DNA from: Acidobacteriota bacterium
GTDB taxonomy: Bacteria > Acidobacteriota > Terriglobia > Terriglobales > Acidobacteriaceae
DNA length: 15,413 nt
Assembly (NCBI GenBank): GCA_021810735.1
Contig: JAJZIF010000036.1
Coordinates: 1-15,413 of the forward strand
Direction: 5' to 3'
A program made the position numbers and the translations under genes. The notes beneath the pieces are model-generated. The model saw nothing but the letters and a program-made list of their open reading frames with translations, did no database searches and was not told the origin of the DNA. Of this stretch, positions 7,771 through 14,898 are shown piece by piece. Positions within the stretch are counted from its first letter, which is position 1; every line of letters starts with the position of its first letter.

Positions 7771-8985
7771 GTGAGTCCTCAACGCCGCATCCCCGCTCCC
7801 TGGATCCTCAGCCTCCCCGTGCTCACCTACGGCATGATATTCGGCTTCGCCGTCGTCACCATGCCGCAGATGCTCGCTGCCGGGGGCGTTCCCGGTGGTC
7901 ACATCGCCGTTGCCGTCGCGATCGTAACCTCGCCCGCATTCTGGGTTTTCCTTGTCGGCCCCATTCTTGACGTCCGTTTCCGCCGCCGCACCTACGCAAT
8001 CGTCTTTGGGATACTTGCCGCCGGCGCCGCCGGCTTCACCATCTTCTATCACTCGAACCTCGCCGTGGTGGAGGCCGTCATGCTTGCCGGCATACTTTTC
8101 GCCGGTTTGTACAACTTCGCCATTGGCGGCTGGACCGGCGCTCTGATCCAGAAAGATCAGGACAGCCGTCTCGGGGCATGGAACACCGTCTTTAACTTCG
8201 GTGGAGGTGGCGCCGGGATCCTCCTGAACGGGTATCTCACCCAGCACCTCACTCCGGCGCATGCGGCAGTCATCGCCTTCGCGGCATTTGTGGCTCCGCT
8301 GGTAGTCTTTCCCCTCATTCCCGCACCGCCGCCAGACAAGACGCTCGCCAGCGAAAGCTTCACTCGTTTCGCACGCGAAGTCGCATCACTCTTCAACCGC
8401 CGGGAAGTTTTGGTCGCATTGCCGCTTTTCACATTTCCCTCGGCTTCGTTTGCTCTTACCAATGCTTTGGCGGGCTGGGGCAAAGCCTTTCACGCCAGCC
8501 CCGCGTTCGTCAGCACATCGACCGGCATTGGCAGCGTTTTTTGCAGCATTGTGGGATGCGCCCTCGTGCCGTTCCTGGCCAGGAAAATTCCGCTGCGCCC
8601 TTTGTATCTCGCTATCGGCTGCGTCGGCGCCGCCTTCACGCTCAGCCTGCTGCTGCTACCGCGCGCGCCCTGGACCTTTGTTCTAGCTTTCTCTGGAGAA
8701 ACCGGTCTTCAGGCCGCGGCCGTCGCCACTGCCATTGCCGTTATCTACGAAATCATCGGGCCAGACAATCCGCTCGCCTCCACTATCTTTGGTTTGCTCT
8801 TCTCGGCTGTAAGTTTTCCCATTGATTACATGGAATTTGTCGATGGCCACGGCTATGACTGGGGCGGTGTCACCGGAGCACTCCTCACAGACGCTCTTAT
8901 CAGCATCGTCGCCTGTGCCTTCCTCGCCATCGTCTTGCGCAAGTGGCTTTTCGCGCCACGCAAAAAAGTGGTGGAACACGTTTAG
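7771..8985 (+). CDS. MFS permease, AmpG/PAT-like, copy 2 of 3
   Basis: A 404-residue twelve-helix permease paralogous to its neighbours over the full length. Landmarks are SPAFWVF then DVRFRRRTY (67-75), ALIQKDQDSRLGAWNTVF, PAPPPDKTLASESF, and the conserved KIPLRPLYLAIG and LLLLPRAPWTF blocks. The C-terminal third has YMEFVDGHGYDWGGV, shared with copy 3 but not copy 1. The start is GTG, supported by GGAG at 7760-7763 with a 7-base spacer; the CGCGTGGAG leader is identical before copy 3. The gene begins 116 bases after copy 1, with no clear terminator between, so co-transcription is possible. All segments appear intact. The substrate is unknown. Confidence 0.82.
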   Translation: MSPQRRIPAPWILSLPVLTYGMIFGFAVVTMPQMLAAGGVPGGHIAVAVAIVTSPAFWVFLVGPILDVRFRRRTYAIVFGILAAGAAGFTIFYHSNLAVVEAVMLAGILFAGLYNFAIGGWTGALIQKDQDSRLGAWNTVFNFGGGGAGILLNGYLTQHLTPAHAAVIAFAAFVAPLVVFPLIPAPPPDKTLASESFTRFAREVASLFNRREVLVALPLFTFPSASFALTNALAGWGKAFHASPAFVSTSTGIGSVFCSIVGCALVPFLARKIPLRPLYLAIGCVGAAFTLSLLLLPRAPWTFVLAFSGETGLQAAAVATAIAVIYEIIGPDNPLASTIFGLLFSAVSFPIDYMEFVDGHGYDWGGVTGALLTDALISIVACAFLAIVLRKWLFAPRKKVVEHV

Positions 8986-9111
8986 CGCCATCCGTCTTGA
9001 GGTCAAAAGCAGGGAATTACTGTTATCCTCTACCGTTTGCGGGTGCCCGAGCATTTGCCCCGCGCATACTGTTTTTCAGAAATAGTCCGGAGGATGTTTT
9101 TCTTTTGATTT

Positions 9112-9140
9112 TTGCCAATCTTCCCGATCTGACATATACC
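9112..9140 (+). promoter_or_regulatory. Candidate sigma-70-type promoter for permease copy 3
   Basis: TTGCCA (9112-9117), which matches five of six bases of the -35 consensus, is followed after 17 bases by TATACC (9135-9140), matching four of six of the -10 consensus. It lies 32 bases before the start codon of copy 3. A second, weaker pair, TTGAGG (8997-9002) and TGTTAT (9021-9026) with an 18-base spacer, lies further upstream in the same 187-base gap. Confidence 0.4.
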
Positions 9141-9172
9141 CCAGCCTGTCATTCCTCGCGTGGAGATCGCGC

Positions 9173-10408
9173 ATGAACACACCGCGCCGTGTCCCTCCGG
9201 CGTGGGTGCTGAGCATCCCCGTCGCCACTTTTGGCATGGTCTCCGGTTTCGTAATCGTTACTTTGCCGCAAATTCTCGCCGCCCTCGGTGTTCCCGGCGG
9301 ACACATTGCCACGGCTGTCGCCGTCATCACCTCGCCCGGCTTCTGGGTCTTCCTCATCGCGCCATTTCTTGACGTCCGCTTCCGCCGGCGCACCTATTCG
9401 CTTGTTTTCGGATTGCTGGCGGTCTGCGCCACGGTATTCACCGTGCTGTACCACCCTTCCCAGATCGAGATCGAAGCCGTCATGATCATCGGGTATCTGT
9501 CTCTCGCCTTGTATGGTGCTTCGGTCGGCGGATGGACTGGAGCCCTCATCAACAAGGACCAGAGCAGCAAACTCGGTGCGTGGAACACAGTCTTCAACAT
9601 ATGTAGCGGCGGTCTTGGTATTCTCATCTCCGGCTACGTCACACAGCGCCTTTCACCTGACCACGCCGCGATGATGATCTTTGTCGTGTTTCTGGCGCCC
9701 ATGCTGACTTTCCTTTTCATCCCCGCGCCGCCGCCCGACGACACGCTTGCGAGCGAAAGCTTCGTTCGCTTCAGCAGGGAAGTCGTATCGCTCCTCAAGC
9801 GCCGTGAGATTCTAGTGGCGCTCACGATGTTCCTTCTGCCCTCGGCGTCGTTTGCGCTCACCAACACGCTGGGCGGCTGGGGCAAGGATTTCCATGCAAG
9901 CCCGGGCCTGGTCAGCCTCTTTGGGGGTATTGGCGGCATCCTTGCCGGCATTTTCGGGAGTTTCCTCATCCCTCCGATTGCCAAAAAGGTTCCGCTGCGA
10001 CCCATGTATCTCGCCGTCGGCATCATCGGAGCCAGCTTCACGCTCAGCCTGCTGCTCTTGCCGCGCGTGCCCGCCACCTACGGGCTTGCGTTTCTCGGCG
10101 AAAACATCTTCCAGGCCGCGGCCTTCTCTACCGCGTACGCCATCATCTTCGAAGTCATCGGTAAGGGAAATCCACTGGCCGCCACCACCTTTGCCCTGCT
10201 TACGAACGCGATGAATCTCCCCATCGTATACATGGAGTTCATCGACGGCCACGGCTTTGACTGGCACGGTGTTGCGGGAGCGTTCGCCGCCGATGCTCTT
10301 GTCAGCGGCGGCATCTGCGTCCTCCTCTGGATCGTCCTCTTCCGCATCCTGCGCGTGCAGAGCATGCACCCTACGGCCGCTCCGCAACTCGCCGCAGAAG
10401 CAAAATAG
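9173..10408 (+). CDS. MFS permease, AmpG/PAT-like, copy 3 of 3
   Basis: A 411-residue twelve-helix permease, the last of the tandem. It shares DVRFRRRTY (67-75), ALINKDQSSKLGAWNTVF, PAPPPDDTLASESF, GWGKDFHASPGLVS and YMEFIDGHGFDWHGV with copy 2. A 21-base stretch is identical between the two genes (8634-8654 and 10036-10056). It ends with a short Ala/Pro tail instead of the basic LRKWLF ending of copies 1 and 2. GGAG at 9162-9165 with a 7-base spacer supports the ATG at 9173. The 187-base gap before it holds a possible promoter, so it may be expressed separately. Its stop codon lies inside a strong hairpin. Confidence 0.82.
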   Translation: MNTPRRVPPAWVLSIPVATFGMVSGFVIVTLPQILAALGVPGGHIATAVAVITSPGFWVFLIAPFLDVRFRRRTYSLVFGLLAVCATVFTVLYHPSQIEIEAVMIIGYLSLALYGASVGGWTGALINKDQSSKLGAWNTVFNICSGGLGILISGYVTQRLSPDHAAMMIFVVFLAPMLTFLFIPAPPPDDTLASESFVRFSREVVSLLKRREILVALTMFLLPSASFALTNTLGGWGKDFHASPGLVSLFGGIGGILAGIFGSFLIPPIAKKVPLRPMYLAVGIIGASFTLSLLLLPRVPATYGLAFLGENIFQAAAFSTAYAIIFEVIGKGNPLAATTFALLTNAMNLPIVYMEFIDGHGFDWHGVAGAFAADALVSGGICVLLWIVLFRILRVQSMHPTAAPQLAAEAK

Positions 10409-10431
10409 GTGGCGACATCGTCGCCACCTAT
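10405..10431 (+). terminator. Terminator-like hairpin over the copy 3 stop codon
   Basis: ATAGGTGGCGA (10405-10415), loop CATCG, and TCGCCACCTAT (10421-10431) form an exact 11-bp stem. The TAG stop codon (10406-10408) is part of the stem. A T-rich stretch (GCTGTTTCGTT) follows but not a clean T-run. It most likely ends the permease transcripts. Confidence 0.6.
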
Positions 10432-10463
10432 CGCTGTTTCGTTATGAAAAAAAGTGAGGGTGC

Positions 10464-10494
10464 CCCATACAAGCCTGGGTTTGGCTTGTGTGGG
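10464..10494 (-). terminator. Hairpin downstream of fabG, repeat-like
   Basis: CCCATACAAGCC (10464-10475) pairs with GGCTTGTGTGGG (10483-10494), with one T-G pair, around a 7-base loop. Read on the minus strand it starts 13 bases after the fabG stop codon and is followed ten bases later by seven Ts (complement of 10447-10453), so it fits as the fabG terminator. The GGTGCCCCAT start also looks like a dispersed palindromic element of Acidobacteria, which I recall but cannot verify. Confidence 0.6.
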
Positions 10495-10507
10495 ACCCGC
10501 AGCACCA

Positions 10508-11254
10508 TCACATGTACATGCCGCCGTTCACGTCCAGCACGTGCCCGGTAATGTATCCCGCTTCGTCTGACGCCAGAAACCGCACCGCCGCGGCAATATC
10601 CTCGTCCGTCCCCGCTCTTCCCAATGGAATCTGGCCCAGCATCGCGTCTCGCTGCTTCTCATCGAGCACCGCGGTCATTGCCGTTTCAATGTAGCCCGGA
10701 GCTACCGCATTCGCCGTAATCCCGCGCGAAGCCAGCTCTCGCGCTACGCTCTTCGTGAACCCGATCAGCCCCGCCTTGCTGGCCGCGTAATTCGCCTGGC
10801 CCGCCTGCCCGGTTTCGCCTACCACGCTGGAAATGTTGATAATCCGCCCCCAGCGCGCCTTCATCATTCCGCTTACCAGCGCCTGTGTCAGCAGGAACGT
10901 TCCTGTCAGGTTCGTCTGCAGCACATCGTCCCAGTCGCTGCGCTTCATCCGCAGCAGTAGCGTGTCGCGCGTAATTCCGGCATTGTTCACCAGGATGTGC
11001 ACTGTGCCCAGCCGTGCCAGCGCATCCTTGGCCGCCGTCTTGGTCGACTCTTCGCTGCTCACATCCAGCACAAAAATCTCCGCGGTACCCCCCGCCGCGG
11101 CAATCTCCGCAGCCACGGCCCCCAGCTTCTCTTCGTTCCGCGCGGCAATGCCTACCTTGGCTCCAGCCTTGGCCAGCGCCAGCGCGCACGCGCGCCCAAT
11201 TCCTTGCGAAGCTCCGGTGACCAATGCATTCTTTCCTTCAAGATTTCCAGCCAT
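10508..11254 (-). CDS. fabG: 3-oxoacyl-ACP reductase (short-chain dehydrogenase)
   Basis: A 248-residue cytosolic SDR enzyme expected to reduce 3-oxoacyl-ACP with NADPH in fatty-acid elongation. It has the Rossmann motif TGASQGIG (13-20), NNAG (90-93), and the catalytic set N115, S143, Y156 and K160 in NYAASK, with GGQAN-like context just before the tyrosine (QAGQANY). The ending ITGHVLDVNGGMYM is typical of FabG. AGAGGAAAGGGG lies just before the ATG, giving a very strong ribosome site. No other fab gene is beside it, so it stands alone, flanked by a terminator hairpin and a channel pseudogene. A specialised SDR with another acyl substrate is possible but sequence similarity is close to classical FabG. 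Confidence 0.9.
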   Translation of the reverse strand: MAGNLEGKNALVTGASQGIGRACALALAKAGAKVGIAARNEEKLGAVAAEIAAAGGTAEIFVLDVSSEESTKTAAKDALARLGTVHILVNNAGITRDTLLLRMKRSDWDDVLQTNLTGTFLLTQALVSGMMKARWGRIINISSVVGETGQAGQANYAASKAGLIGFTKSVARELASRGITANAVAPGYIETAMTAVLDEKQRDAMLGQIPLGRAGTDEDIAAAVRFLASDEAGYITGHVLDVNGGMYM

Positions 11255-11274
11255 ACGCCCCTTTCCTCTGGCTG

Positions 11275-11280
11275 ATTATA
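11275..11280 (-). promoter_or_regulatory. fabG: Perfect -10 box upstream of fabG
   Basis: The minus strand reads TATAAT here, 20 bases before the fabG ATG, which would give a short leader carrying the strong ribosome site. No convincing -35 hexamer is found at 16-18 bases upstream, so this is a partial promoter call. Confidence 0.35.
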
Positions 11281-11289
11281 GAAGGCTGC

Positions 11290-11593
11290 TCATTTCTCGC
11301 TCGCAGAAGTGCGCCTCAACCGCCGCAGCTCCGGCGCAATCGGATAGTTCAGCCGTCCGAGCAAAATGAATCCGATGCTCACCTCCGTGCCCACCACGCA
11401 TAGCAGAGCGTCCAGAGCATACAGGGTCTGTGCAGCGACCACCCTCCGGCGCACCGCGCGCCGGGTCTCCACCGCCACATCCTCGCGCAGTAGTTCGGCG
11501 CGCGACGCGCAGCGCCACTGCTAAGATGCCGTCGCTCAGTGCAGCCAGCCGGTCAGGATGCTGATTGGCAATTGTGTTGTAGAGAGTCGGCAT
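11290..11593 (-). pseudogene. Remnant of a TMEM175/DUF1211 potassium-channel-like gene
   Basis: Two pieces of a DUF1211 (TMEM175-type) protein lie in different frames. The first, from ATG 11593, contains PDRLAALSDGILAVAL, matching the family's opening helix with the LSDG motif, then runs into Arg/Gly-rich nonsense. The second, in another frame and ending with TGA at 11290, contains RRRVVAAQTLYALDALLCVV and VSIGFILLGRLNYPIAP, matching the family's last two helices. Intact members are about 200 residues; the middle, roughly four helices, is missing. This indicates an internal deletion that also changed frame. An overlapping 105-residue open frame (11276-11593) is only the run-on of the first piece. 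It lies between fabG and the receptor gene on the same strand. Confidence 0.65.
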
Positions 11594-11629
11594 CGGAACG
11601 AATGTATCGAGCTTCCCGCCGCAACAGCA

Positions 11630-13831
11630 TCAAAATCGATACCGTACCCCGAAGTTGGGGAAAATGCCCATCTGCGTTTGCGCTGATATGCACGCTTCTG
11701 GCGATGGCACGCAATTGCCGCTGTAACCGACGCGGGGTCTCCACGCGTAAACGAGAAAATTCTGGCGGTCGAGCGCATTCTGCAGCCCGCCGTAAACTGT
11801 CAGGATTCTTCCGCTCACCATGAAGTTGCGTTTCACCAGAAAGTCGAGCCGGCTGTAATAGGGGCCGCGCTTTGAGTTGACGTGTTTCAGATCGTAGATC
11901 GGCCGGTTCTGTTCGGCGCTCGCGTCCATAAGAAACGGGGTATAAGGCCGTCCGCTGGAATACTCGTAACGAAAGCTGACCTCGTATCTCGGTCCCAGCC
12001 AGTACTCGCCGGCCAGATTTGCGATCACCGGATAGTCGAAATTGCCTGGGCGCAACACTCCATCCAGTCCTGAGAATCTACTGCGGGCATAGGCGAGATT
12101 TCCAACTAAAGAGAGATGCGCGCTAGGATGCTCAGCAATAGAAAGCTCAATTCCGGCCGCCCGCCCACCCCCACGGCTGACCATTGGGAGCCAGAGAAAT
12201 TCCTGCCCCAATGTATCGACCATATTTGCGAGCGACAGCGTAGGGTATTCGCTCGCGACCGGGTAATTGCGGTAGACCTTCTGATATCCTTCGACCGTTA
12301 ATTTGCCGCGAGTCCCAAGCTGAAAGTCCAGGCCGCCCGACATCTGCCGATCCCTGATGAGGACCATGTCACGGTTCTGCGCGAATGCTGTCAGGTAGAT
12401 ATATGGTGGCATCTGCGCATACTCCCCAAACCTGAAATGCGCATCCACGTTGTTCGTCAGCAGGTATCGTGTTTCGAATTGGGGCGTCAGCGAAGTGTTT
12501 GCCCCAAAAGCGAATGTCTGGAATCTTGTACCCCCTCCGACTGCCCATCTTTTCGTCACTTCCAGATTGCCCTGCACATAGCTGCCTGTTTCTCCAACCC
12601 AAAAGTGAGGTGCAAAACTAGCGGCATCGCTTCGCGCTGGATTCGTGCTGAGCGGCGTTTGCTCGCCAATGGGTTGCGCCACGCTGTAGTTCACGCGATG
12701 CAGGCGTGCGTCACTCCCGGCAAGAAGTGTGACTCTCTTTTTGAAGATTCCCTGGTAGTCGAATTTGAGGTCGGTGATGCCGTCATGGGTGCGTTGCGCA
12801 TAAACGGGCGTCGCTGGTAGTGTCGCGCGCGTATAACCGGGCGGCATGATGTTGTTCAACAGTTGATCTTGCTGATGAATATCTTCATCTTCCTCTGAAT
12901 CGGCGATAGTTATCAGCCCAAAGCTATGCGCCGAATAGGTGTGCTGCCACACTGCTCCATTGGTGTACCGCCAGCCTTTGTACTGGGTGTCGATCGTGTT
13001 CGTTTCATCATTGTCGTAAGCCTCCGGCTGTATGTTGATCGAATCCAAGCCTCCCAGGCTTAACAGCGAAACAGAGTCTGACGGAGAAAGGTTTAGTTGC
13101 TCATGGATCAGCGTGTTGGTGTAAATCGGCACCCCGTTCAAGCCAATATTGTCGGTGAAAAGATTCAGGATGCTTCGATGGACGGACACCATCAGTACGC
13201 TTCCGTTACGGAATGGCATTTCGGTTGTGCCGCCGGCTCCCACAAATCCCACCTCCGCTTCGCGAAGAGCTTTTCCTCCATTCAGATCTCGCGTATGAAT
13301 CCGGATGACCGAAGACAGCCGCCCATCGTAGCGAGCGCCATAACCGCCAGTCAGAAAATCTACGCTGGAGATCGCGGAGGTGTCGATCATCGATACCAGG
13401 CCTCCGGTGGTCCCCTCAGTGGCGATATGGTTGATGTTCGGAACCGGAATTCCGTCGACCAGATAAAGGTTTTCCATGGGGTTCCCGCCGCGCACCAGTA
13501 TGTCGTCGCTTTCGTCGTTGTTAAATGCAACACCCGGGAAGAGCTGTAAGTAGCGCGAGAAGTCCCCATAAGTGCCTGCCGAGTCCTCTATTTCCTGCCC
13601 AGTTGCGTGAAAACTGGTACCCGATTCGGTGGAAAGCACATCTGGGGTCGCCGTGACTTGTACTGTCAAATTGAGAGAAAGCGTTTCCTGAGCACTTCGG
13701 GTCGGGGGCGTTGGTGAGGACTTGCGGGCGGTTGGATGAGCGGATGGTCGAGATAATGCCGGCTTAGATTGTTGTGCGACTCCGGGTGGGATCGCGGATA
13801 TTATCAATATAGATAGTACAAATGCGCGCAT
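11630..13831 (-). CDS. TonB-dependent outer-membrane receptor
   Basis: A 733-residue outer-membrane protein. It begins with a signal peptide (MRAFVLSILIISA, cleavage probably near GVAQQ). A Ser/Pro/Arg-rich linker (res 22-48) follows, then a TonB-box-like segment LTVQVTATP (55-63). The plug domain shows DILVRGGNP (110-118) and LYLVDGIPVP (122-131). A long beta-barrel with alternating aromatic strands ends in VRYRF with the terminal Phe needed for barrel assembly. The N-terminal carboxypeptidase-like domain common in large Acidobacteria receptors is absent. I start at ATG 13831; twelve further upstream codons are open but would disturb the signal peptide. Two hand-counted lines inside it are 53-55% GC, below its neighbours. 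The ligand is unknown and no TonB/ExbBD genes are near. Confidence 0.88.
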   Translation of the reverse strand: MRAFVLSILIISAIPPGVAQQSKPALSRPSAHPTARKSSPTPPTRSAQETLSLNLTVQVTATPDVLSTESGTSFHATGQEIEDSAGTYGDFSRYLQLFPGVAFNNDESDDILVRGGNPMENLYLVDGIPVPNINHIATEGTTGGLVSMIDTSAISSVDFLTGGYGARYDGRLSSVIRIHTRDLNGGKALREAEVGFVGAGGTTEMPFRNGSVLMVSVHRSILNLFTDNIGLNGVPIYTNTLIHEQLNLSPSDSVSLLSLGGLDSINIQPEAYDNDETNTIDTQYKGWRYTNGAVWQHTYSAHSFGLITIADSEEDEDIHQQDQLLNNIMPPGYTRATLPATPVYAQRTHDGITDLKFDYQGIFKKRVTLLAGSDARLHRVNYSVAQPIGEQTPLSTNPARSDAASFAPHFWVGETGSYVQGNLEVTKRWAVGGGTRFQTFAFGANTSLTPQFETRYLLTNNVDAHFRFGEYAQMPPYIYLTAFAQNRDMVLIRDRQMSGGLDFQLGTRGKLTVEGYQKVYRNYPVASEYPTLSLANMVDTLGQEFLWLPMVSRGGGRAAGIELSIAEHPSAHLSLVGNLAYARSRFSGLDGVLRPGNFDYPVIANLAGEYWLGPRYEVSFRYEYSSGRPYTPFLMDASAEQNRPIYDLKHVNSKRGPYYSRLDFLVKRNFMVSGRILTVYGGLQNALDRQNFLVYAWRPRVGYSGNCVPSPEACISAQTQMGIFPNFGVRYRF

Positions 13832-13833
13832 CT

Positions 13834-13849
13834 CAATATCTCTATATTG
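13834..13849. promoter_or_regulatory. Inverted repeat at the receptor translation start
   Basis: CAATAT (13834-13839) and ATATTG (13844-13849) are exact complements around four bases, ending two bases before the receptor ATG. The region lacks a clear Shine-Dalgarno sequence, so a small hairpin or protein site here could affect translation. A further 5-bp arm pair GGCGG/CCGCC (13875-13879 and 13886-13890) lies just upstream. Both are short and AT- or GC-biased, so chance is possible. Confidence 0.3.
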
Positions 13850-13920
13850 GAGATACTTAGCACGCATACATAAAGGCGGGTATGACCGCCATCACGTTCG
13901 TGTGTCAGACGTAACGTACT

Positions 13921-13952
13921 GAGAGAATGCATTCTTGCTTCGCATTGCTCTC
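13921..13952 (-). terminator. Hairpin immediately after the DUF2071 gene
   Basis: GAGAGAATGC (13921-13930) pairs with GCATT (13942-13946) and CTCTC (13948-13952), leaving one bulged base and an 11-base loop. It abuts the stop codon of the DUF2071 gene on the minus strand, consistent with transcript termination before the receptor gene. There is no T-run. Confidence 0.4.
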
Positions 13953-14762
13953 TTACAGCGGCTTCGGCACCGGCACCGCCGCACCCTGCCGCAGCTTGTT
14001 CAGCACCGGCACGGGCTCCAGGTCCCACACATACACCATCAGCTCGCGACTGTAGTGCAGCAGTGGCTTCGCATCCGGCAGCCGAATCCCGTGTGCTTCC
14101 GGCAGATCGTTCCGCATGAATTCCGCCTCGGCCTGTTCCAGCGGCCAGGGCATGTGGTGGATATTTCCCTGGTACAGCTCGCCCTCGTGGTCCGCGGCGA
14201 ACAGCGCATATCGCTCCGTCAGGAAGTACTCAATCTGCGCTTTTTCCGCGGGCTTGCCCAGGCTGCGATAGCGCGCCTCAAACTTCACCGGCCGCTCCGT
14301 CATGCGCCGTTCGCTCGTGTACCGGAACCATCCCGTCGGGCAGCCGGGCTGCTCCGGCTCAATCGACATCATTGCCCAGTAGTACGGCAGCTTGAAGAAC
14401 ATCCGCGCCACCGCCACCGCCAGCGGGCTGGCTGCGTCCAGCGAAAAGAAATATACCCCTGGCGTATTTTTCGTCCGGTCGCGAACATAGGTCCGCAGGT
14501 TCAGCTCAGGGAAACGGTTCGCTCCCGGAATCGCCGGCAGTCCCCGGTACCGCACCTGGTCCATCCAGAAGGGGACTACCCCTACCCACGCCGATCCGTC
14601 ATACACATCCACGGAGAGCGTCGGCGGCAGCAATGCGCCGATTTCCGCCGCCGGAACCGGCCAGTGTGCAAACAGTAGATCGTTCCAGCGCTGTTGCATG
14701 GTCCACGGCCGATTGGGAAGTGGCCATGGCCGGTGACTCGTCGCGGATAAGATGTCGTTCAT
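13953..14762 (-). CDS. DUF2071 (YqjF-like) protein
   Basis: A 269-residue soluble protein of the DUF2071/COG3361 family, like Bacillus subtilis YqjF. Signature stretches are QRWNDLLFAHW (24-34), AWVGVVPFWM (58-67), FPELNLRTYV (84-93) and GVYFFSLDAASPLAVAVAR (102-120). The fold is thought to resemble acetoacetate decarboxylase, but the function is not established, so none is assigned. Length is normal. The ATG at 14762 has only a weak purine-rich sequence upstream (AGAAGAT). It is divergent from the ThyX-like gene, with 136 bases between their start codons; that gap shows only short arms such as TGTGG/CCACA near 14845 and no clear promoter. Confidence 0.85.
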   Translation of the reverse strand: MNDILSATSHRPWPLPNRPWTMQQRWNDLLFAHWPVPAAEIGALLPPTLSVDVYDGSAWVGVVPFWMDQVRYRGLPAIPGANRFPELNLRTYVRDRTKNTPGVYFFSLDAASPLAVAVARMFFKLPYYWAMMSIEPEQPGCPTGWFRYTSERRMTERPVKFEARYRSLGKPAEKAQIEYFLTERYALFAADHEGELYQGNIHHMPWPLEQAEAEFMRNDLPEAHGIRLPDAKPLLHYSRELMVYVWDLEPVPVLNKLRQGAAVPVPKPL

Positions 14763-14898
14763 GCCGATCTTCTGTGGCCGTTCGAAAATCTTGGGGATGC
14801 AACCCCTTTATCGTATGCCAGATCGCGATGCGTGAAACTCAAAGTGTGGTGAATCCCACAGCTGCTTTTCCCCGAGATGGCTTATCCTTAACCGAAAG

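Noticed and set aside
9094..9108. Four-codon leader frame (Met-Phe-Phe-Phe) after a GGAGG
   Set aside because: GGAGG touches the ATG without a spacer, and the T-rich run explains the phenylalanines. There is no sign of an attenuator.
11276..11593. A 105-residue protein as an intact small gene
   Set aside because: Only the first 28 residues look like a protein family (DUF1211). The rest is out-of-frame sequence whose true reading continues in another frame, so it is reported as a pseudogene.
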